From NCBI GenBank assembly GCA_037953625.1, contig CM075649.1, positions 124,059,290 to 124,123,289 on the forward strand: a stretch of 64,000 nt of DNA. The letters run 5' to 3'. Of this stretch, positions 58,801-64,000 are shown in pieces. A program made the position numbers and the translations under genes. The notes beneath the pieces were generated by a model. The model had not been told where the DNA came from. It ran no database searches and saw only the letters and a program-made list of their open reading frames with translations. Origin of the DNA: Crotalaria pallida (taxonomy: Eukaryota > Streptophyta > Magnoliopsida > Fabales > Fabaceae). Position 1 is the first letter of the stretch. Each line of letters opens with the position of its first letter.

Positions 58801-60107
58801 ATAACAAAACCCTAATCCAAGAAACTGTTCACCAGCCGAGTGCTATCTTAGCTGTGTCTCTAACCACCAGCTGGATGGACCCCATTAAGCAGTATCTCCA
58901 GTTCCAAATCCTACCTACCGACTCCTCCAAAGGAAAGAAGATGGTAAGACAAGCGGCTCAATACACCATGGTCGGCAACATTTTATACAAACGGGGAACA
59001 GACTCCCCAATGCTAAGGTGTCTGGACCGAGTGGAAGCTGATCTGGTACTAGCCGAGGTTCATGAAGGAATCTCGAGCCACCATGTGGGTGCGAAGGCAT
59101 TGGCCCGCAAAGTGCTCCGAGCGGGCTACTACTGGCCTACACTCCTCAGCGACGCCTCGGAACATGTTAAAAAGTGCGATTCTTGTCAGTTCCATGGAAA
59201 TGTTTTTCAGCGCCCCCCAACGGAGCTACATTCCATGATTGCACCATGGCCCTTCTATCAGTGGGGCATGGACATCATAGGAAAATTCAAAACAGCCCCG
59301 GGGCAGCTAAAATTTGTAGTGGTCGCAGTTGACTATTTCACAAAGTGGATTGAGGCCGAGGCGTTGGCTACAATCTCCTCCGCCAAAATTCAAAAGTTCT
59401 TTCTCAGACAAATCATCACCCGTTTCGGTGTCCCACACACCCTGGTCACCGACAACGGTACCCAATTCACTGCTAAGGTTTTCCAAGAACTTGTCAATCA
59501 CTTTCATATTACCCATCACTTCTCATCCGTCGAGCATCCGCAAACCAATGGACAGGCTGAAGCTGCAAACAAAACCATCATCGACGGTTTGAAGAAAAGA
59601 TTGTTGGATGCCGAAGGTTCATGGGCTGACCTCCTTCCCGAGGTATTATGGTCAATCAGAACGACCATACACACCTCAACAGGAGAAACCCCGTTCCGAC
59701 TTACCTACGGTTGTGACGCTTTGTTACCTATTGAAACTCGGATCCCTACCTTCCGTATATTCGAGCGACCAATAGAAGTAAACGAAGATTTGTTAAAGGA
59801 AGAGTTAACCCTCAGCGAGGAAATCCGATCCCTAGCCTCGGACCGAGAGAAAAAAGCTAAGGAAAGACAATCCCGAGAGTACAACAAATGGGTGGTTCCG
59901 AGGAGTTTTGCCGTGGGAGACCTGGTCCTTAGACGAGCTGACATCGGACGGAAAAATTCAAGAGAAGGGAAGTTGGCTAAGAACTGGGAAGGTCCCTACC
60001 GAGTGATCTCGAAGACAGGCTCGGGGGCCTACAGACTTGAAACACTAACCAACCAACAGTTGAACAACTCCTGGAACGCCACCAAGCTCAAACCATACTA
60101 TAGCTAA
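55734..60107 (+). CDS. pol: pol polyprotein of the Tat element (PR-RT-RH-aRNH-INT)
   Basis: Open frame of 1457 codons; the first ATG lies inside gag, so true translation probably enters from gag. Order: gag-type zinc motif (about 69-82); aspartic protease with VDQGSSAD (about 235); reverse transcriptase with GKWRMCVDYTDLNKACPKD, MDAYSGYNQI, MPFGLKNAGATYQ and YIDDM (about 618); the usual, degenerate RNase H (about 760-880); an archaeal-type RNase H, WKIYVDGSS ... NQAEYEA ... FSDSQLVVSQ (about 893-1020); integrase with an HHCC zinc finger (HEGISSHH ... CDSC, about 1108-1160) and D, D, E core residues (near 1179, 1239 and 1275); and a C-terminal WEGPYRV module. All catalytic motifs I could check are present and no stop occurs, so pol may be active. 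Confidence 0.95.
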   Translation: MTEGKIKGGDPGGERRFGPPRGKFEQYTPLTVPRSQILQETMQTDLRAIERPPPLKRSQRQDRSKFCSYHGGYGHTTDECTWLRDVIEQLIRDGKLQQYVREALDRHTRRRTPSPDRNGRPSTRQADQNTNQQQPTNQQRVAMVEVATTDQSPQNLRVNTIAGGFAGGGEKRSDRKKYINQVLAVHNHPIRKRTTRSIPISFSDDDLEGVIPGHNDPMVITALIGNYEVARVFVDQGSSADIMFLNLFEALKLKNSDLTPFEGKLISFTGDAVVPQGHIQLPVTLGNHPSARTEIIKFLVVDCPSAYNAILGRTCLQAFGAVVSTVHLAMKFEGTDRTVVTIRAEQEKARLCYNASLTKIKIPEQIQPTLSLNKGSVLLTDLDVRSDLDDSRPTPEGEWEFIVLDEKLPDRRVKLGTNLPEGIRAEMLELLKKNKDLFAWTSADMPGIDPNLICHRLSVYPTAKPVAQKKRRVGTEKAVVIEQKVSELLSAGFIREVSYSEWLSNTVLVKKSNGKWRMCVDYTDLNKACPKDQYPLPIIDKLVDNSSGYQLLSFMDAYSGYNQIPMYPPDQEKTAFITERATYCYTVMPFGLKNAGATYQRMMNKVFSGMIGPTLEVYIDDMIAKSKKKEDHPRDLVAIFDRIRKVNMRLNPDKCTFGVPAGTFLGFMLSERGIEANPEKCQVILNMHSPSNVKEVQRLTGRMAALSRFLPQVAKKALPWYQLLRKNKNFHWNDSCEQAFTELKQYLSAPPVLTSPREGETLFLYLSVSESSVSSVLVRDDSGTERPIYFVSKALQGPEIRYSRIEKLAFALVIAARRLRQYFQNHPVVLRTTQPIRQVLNRPNLAGRMVSWSVELSEFDITYEPRKTLKSQILADFVSELSDSTYSNPSQPWKIYVDGSSHNKGAGAGIILENAAGICVEYSLKFDFPTSNNQAEYEAVIAGLRMTHQMGASEIEVFSDSQLVVSQIKGEFQAKEPILQKYLEQVKALTDLFPQFSITHIPRSSNSRADILSKLASTKGPENNKTLIQETVHQPSAILAVSLTTSWMDPIKQYLQFQILPTDSSKGKKMVRQAAQYTMVGNILYKRGTDSPMLRCLDRVEADLVLAEVHEGISSHHVGAKALARKVLRAGYYWPTLLSDASEHVKKCDSCQFHGNVFQRPPTELHSMIAPWPFYQWGMDIIGKFKTAPGQLKFVVVAVDYFTKWIEAEALATISSAKIQKFFLRQIITRFGVPHTLVTDNGTQFTAKVFQELVNHFHITHHFSSVEHPQTNGQAEAANKTIIDGLKKRLLDAEGSWADLLPEVLWSIRTTIHTSTGETPFRLTYGCDALLPIETRIPTFRIFERPIEVNEDLLKEELTLSEEIRSLASDREKKAKERQSREYNKWVVPRSFAVGDLVLRRADIGRKNSREGKLAKNWEGPYRVISKTGSGAYRLETLTNQQLNNSWNATKLKPYYS

Positions 60108-60637
60108 ATGGGAGCCACAACACTGTCTGCAAAGATGAAATTTTATCATTTTAAATTCCTGTCATTTATCTTTAACATGATCTTAATTATCCTTTTTTGT
60201 ATTTGACTCCCGTTTACAAACGGATCAAGGAAATTCGATGGAGCTTTTTAAATTCTCGTATTCTCTTACTGTTAACGTACTATCCATTTCCCCTCGGCTC
60301 GCCACCGAGGCGAACTTGGATGTTTATGCATGACCTTCTAACAAGGACATATAAACTAACAATTGCAAGTACTTTAATGAGATGCCCGGCCAAAAGCTAA
60401 AAACAGTTCTATAATGCCGAGGACCGAGGATCCCACCTAGGCCATAGGTCGGAGATTCGAAATCTAAAACAACAGTTTATAACGAGATAAAACACAATAC
60501 TAGATCATAAAGAACAGAATAAGATTCGCTTCTTACAAGAACAATGTTACAAAATAAGATTCACTTCTTACAAGAACAGAATAAGTTCAAATTACCAAAT
60601 TACACAGCAAAACATAGCAAAATACATCTCCAGGGAG
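60108..60637. other. Tat element spacer between pol and antisense ORF
   Basis: Non-coding. A short direct repeat, AGATTCRCTTCTTACAAGAACA, is at 60523 and 60560. The 3' ends of pol and of the antisense gene face each other here. Confidence 0.5.
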
Positions 60638-63342
60638 TTAATCCTCGTCTTCGGACAAGGCAATGGATGACCCATCAAAGTCTTCTTCACTTTGCTCCAA
60701 CTCCAGGGGGTTCGGCAGGTTAGGTGCTGATAAATCCACTTCAGCATCATCACGATAATCGATCATCCGATCACCATCAACCCCATAATATGGGCTACTC
60801 CCAACCACTCGGATTCCAGGGTTCAAGAGCATTAACTGTTTGACAGCATTCACAAAAGAGTCGACAGCACCATGATCCCAGTTGAAGTTGTTCTTGCAAG
60901 CCAGTACCTTATGCTTCAAAGCCTTCCGACGAGTTTTGATCAACTCCCTCTGCACTTCGCCCAGTTCCCCTTGTAACCTAGTCACTTCGGCCTCCGACCT
61001 CGTCAAACGACCAGCAACACCTTCCAGCTCGTTAACCCTTTGACAAGCTTCAGTCAGCTTCGCCTGGGCCGCCTGCAGCAACCTTCCTTTCTCAGCATCC
61101 TTTCCAACCGTATCCTCCAGAGCCTTTAGAGCAGTCTCCCGAGCTCTCTCCGAAGCGTCAAATCTTCTTTGAAGCTCGGCGTTTGCCTCCGTTAGAGCTC
61201 GGAGATTTGCCTCACTTTCCCTCACTTGGCTTAGCAGATTCTTAGTTTCAGCAGCAGCAGCTTTCCTCTTCTCTTTCTCAGCCGACGAGAGGGTGGCACT
61301 GATGTCTTCCGCATTCTTGCTTAAATGAAACATATAGCTGGCGGCCCTCAGCATGTTTCGGCCCAAAAGGTCACAATGGCACCTTAAGGTGCTTGCCGTC
61401 TGATCCGACAACCTTTTTTCATCGTTCGGCGTATAAACCAAGCCGATGAATTTCTCATTTAGCTTCCTTGCCCAAACACTCTCCTCGTCCGGGTCAGACA
61501 AATCGAACCACAGATTGGTCCTTTGAAGGTCGGCGACCTTCGCCTTCACCACCTCCACAGCCTTGCCTTTGCCTTTATCCAACTTAGCCCTTTTGGCAAG
61601 AGGCACCCGATCCTCTTCATCCTCCTTTCCTTCTACTTGCACCAGCGGGATTCCAGTAGCTATATCCCCCCCCCCTTTGTCGGTGAAGGACGAACAACCT
61701 GCACCACCTCGATCTCGGAGGGACAAGTTTCGGCGACGGTCACCGAGCGAGTGGCTTCCGAGGACATGTCTCCACTCCGAGAACCACTTGACCCAGCAGA
61801 CGCCTTTGCTTTAGCAAGTTCCTTTATACGAGCAACAGCCTTGTTTTCCTTAGCCATTTTTTCTGCAAAACCAAGAATCCAAATGTTAAAAAAAAAAAAA
61901 AATATTTTACCAAGCTCGGCTTTTATAAGCTCCTGGGGAAAAAGAATGATCTTCTTGATATCTACTGGACCATTCCGTCTAAGATAGGAAAAGAAGGTAT
62001 CACAAGTGATCCTCTCGGCTACAGATAGCTCGGACTCATATTGATACTGATAAAGTTTGGGATTGCGGTTAAAAAACTCGGGTGACCAAGACAACGGAAA
62101 CCGAGGCTGATCGCCCTCCATAAACCAACAGTCCCCGTTTCCGACGAATTGATACTTAAAGAATAAAGGTTTGAAAGTCTTCCATGAATCTGTGAATTTA
62201 TCGAAGAGGGCATGACCGTTGCGTGCTTTCAACGACACCCACAATCTTTGGCGCGACCCCTTCTCGAAGATGTTCACTTGCGGTATATACAACCATAGAA
62301 ACGCTCGGAGCGAACAAGTCAACTTTTGAGCTTCGCAAAACTTTTGAAAGGCTCGGATGAAGGCCCAACCGCTAGGATGTAGTTGGGTAGGAGCCAAGCG
62401 TAACCGACGCAACAGCTCTATTTCTATTTCAGTAAAGGGAAACTTCACCCCCAGTCGAATGACAACTTCTTCATACATAAAAAACTCTTTGCGACCCGCG
62501 GCGATCGCCGTACACACTCGGTCGTTGGCTGCCGGTGAGCTTATGGCATAAGATGTCCCAGTTTTATCCGTGGGGCAGGGGAGTATGTGAGCTCGGATAT
62601 GACTTAGATTACTGTTGACCAAAGCCGACGGGGTTCCAAGCACCTCCAAGTCAACCCAGTCATAATCTACAGAGTTCGGAGGCACAAGGAACTCCTGAGG
62701 ATGTGTGATGCACCTTCGAACCATACCTGGGGAAAGGGAATACTCGGCGTCAGAATCTATAAAATCAAGATTTTTAAACAACCTAGCCCTAGGTTTATTA
62801 GTCCTATAGCCGAGCCTGCTACACCTTCCCCTAACCCTAACAGCTTTTCCCCAGAAGGGTTTCTCCCAGGAACGGTTCGAAGGGCGGCGGGATAGTTGGG
62901 CACGCTCTTCCGCCGCTTGATACAACAGTTTCCTACCTTCCTCCTCCTCAAGGTTCAGAGGGTAATCTACTGATAGTGGTACTTCGGCCATCGGATCTAC
63001 CATGCGATGGCGGAAGGGTGAAGGCAGAAAGTCCAGCACCTCCAGATCGGAAGACGAAGAAGAAGAAGAAGAGGAAGAATCCTCAAGATCACTCAAACCC
63101 AGAATCCTAGACCACTCCTCATACTGAAGCCAATTAATACTCATAATGAAATCTAAACTTACCCAGAAATAAGCCCAGAAAACTAAAACACAGGAACAAA
63201 ATCTGCAACCAAAAACCCAGAACCTACGGAGAATATGATTCAGCAGAGAAGGAAAGAAAAGCGAAAAACAGGAACAGAAGAAGAAAATCAAAATACCTGA
63301 GAATTGGAGATGAGAACTGGCACGAACGAACTGGGGAATCAA
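60638..63342 (-). pseudogene. Antisense ORF of the Tat element, split by one frameshift
   Basis: Two long minus-strand frames overlap: 63342-61660 (560 codons) and 61726-60638 (362 codons). They are in different frames and meet at a C10 run (61666-61675), so one indel there probably splits a single frame of about 880 codons. The likely start is the ATG at 63144 (MSINWLQYEEWSR). The middle contains LLRRLRLAPTQLHPSGWAFI and AFQKFCEAQKL, the look of the 'putative gypsy type transposon' family (PF04195). The second half is an Ala/Glu/Arg-rich coiled coil and ends in an acidic tail (ALSEDED). A 48-base in-frame stretch at 61863-61910 looks intron-like (GTAAAA, T-run, TTTTGCAG) but is short for a plant intron. 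Antisense ORFs here are known in Tat-type elements; function is unknown. Confidence 0.75.
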
Positions 63343-63816
63343 GAACAGAAGAATAACGGCGTAGGGAAATTATAATCCAAAAGCCAATGAGACGAATTTC
63401 AGAGAGAAGAGGAGTGTCAGAAGTCTGAGTTTGAAGGAAAGTATGAAAAAAGGAGGAAAAGAGTAGTTGAAGGGGTGGTTTCCCCCCACGTTTGAAAATT
63501 TGGGCCTAATCACAAAAGCCCAAAAGCCTACATCGCGCCACTAAAAGGACACGTGGCGCACAACTAATGGAAAGAAGCATCTCGAAAACCCAAAAGGCAG
63601 CATGCACCATCATGACCCCTCTGGCACAAGGCAGCACGTGTCATAGAAGGACATCCAAACGTCCTTTCAGTCAGTCAAGGGGACAGCGAGGCAGGGTGAG
63701 CTGTCCTGAACTCATTATCCCCTACCGAGCTTAACCCTCGACACCTTGAAGGTCACATACGAAGAACTCTCAGCTCGGCTCAAGACTCGAAAAGTCTTAC
63801 CGAGCTAAGGGGCTTA
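63343..63816. promoter_or_regulatory. Antisense upstream region and PPT of the Tat element
   Basis: Between the antisense start and the 3' LTR. It should contain the antisense promoter (reading minus) and ends with the PPT GAGCTAAGGGGCTTA (63802-63816). I could not fix a TATA box. Confidence 0.5.
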
Positions 63817-64000
63817 TGTGGTAGACCGACCCTCGGTCTACCCTAAAACGCCCTCGGCCGACCAGAATACTCAATGGCCGACCAGAATTCTCATTCTGCC
63901 GGGTCACGCATCTTTGGGCCGAGCACATGCCATAGGACCCACCCTAACGACTCTGGACCGAGTACAGGGACCTCTTCCCTTAAAGAGTCCAAGCTAAGGG
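63817..64000 (+). repeat. 3' LTR of the Tat element (window ends inside)
   Basis: First 184 bp of the LTR, identical base for base to 53984-54167. Confidence 0.95.

Larger units (their letters stand above)
53984..64000 (+). mobile_element. Ty3/gypsy retrotransposon, Tat lineage, nearly complete
   Basis: 5' LTR 53984-54523, PBS-like TTGGCGCCGTCTGTGGG at 54524-54540, gag, pol to 60107, an antisense ORF at 60638-63342, PPT-like GAGCTAAGGGGCTTA (63802-63816), and a 3' LTR from 63817 cut by the window end. The 184 visible bases of the 3' LTR are identical to the 5' LTR. A second, aRNH-type RNase H after the first and the antisense ORF before the 3' LTR place it in the Tat group (Retand/Tat-like). 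Base composition is GC-richer than the surroundings. It is inserted into a SINE. Confidence 0.95.

Noticed and set aside
59307..59592. Alternative frames within pol
   Set aside because: Shadows of the integrase coding sequence.
61523..61987. 154-codon plus-strand frame near the Tat 3' end
   Set aside because: Shadow of the antisense ORF; the minus-strand frames are far longer and carry the recognisable domain.

Overview
The window is nuclear DNA of a flowering plant. Its genes have GT-AG introns, and two of them, a 13-exon SnRK1 beta-gamma (SNF4-like) gene and an intronless mTERF gene, are typical of dicots. The mix of repeats (Helitron, Tat-lineage Ty3/gypsy, Copia, Stowaway, MULE, PIF/Harbinger, tRNA-derived SINEs) would suit a legume, but that is inference. 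Domain calls come from reading translations and motifs; no searches were run.

Layout. (1) 1-13444 is the 3' part of a large Helitron. It holds the end of Rep (two tyrosines visible) and the complete PIF1-type helicase, a small one-B3-domain gene, a complete 12-exon RPA1-like gene, a second B3 gene that looks damaged, a reverse-oriented solo LTR, and a 3' hairpin followed by CTAG and T. A perfect 487-bp tandem duplication covers that terminus. (2) 14.2-17.4 kb has a PIF/Harbinger-type MITE and a Stowaway MITE. (3) 17465-26150 is the SNF4-like gene (487 aa), with two MITEs in intron 3. (4) 27.1-28.4 kb is a decayed PIF/Harbinger element split by a SINE. (5) 29204-31108 is an unnamed 155-aa gene with a 963-bp MULE inserted 9 bp after its stop codon. 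(6) 33.5-37.2 kb holds a small MULE with a perfect 9-bp duplication, an UNC93-like exon remnant, a Copia-like LTR segment and a LINE endonuclease remnant. (7) 37449-45422 is a complete non-coding LTR element (LARD-like, minus strand) with TSD, PBS-like and PPT-like sites and a nested SINE. (8) 45.8-49.0 kb holds a second Copia-like segment, a long inverted repeat and another SINE. (9) 49224-50348 is the mTERF gene. (10) 52.5-53.9 kb is a diverged long-TIR element. (11) 53984 to the window end is a young Tat-lineage Ty3/gypsy element with gag, pol (PR-RT-RH-aRNH-INT) and an antisense ORF before the 3' LTR.

Three host genes are clear: SnRK1 beta-gamma (energy signalling), the unnamed lysine-rich-tail protein, and mTERF (organelle gene expression). 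Almost everything else is mobile DNA, often nested. The Helitron Rep/helicase and RPA-like protein plausibly act together in rolling-circle transposition; the role of the B3 genes it carries is open.
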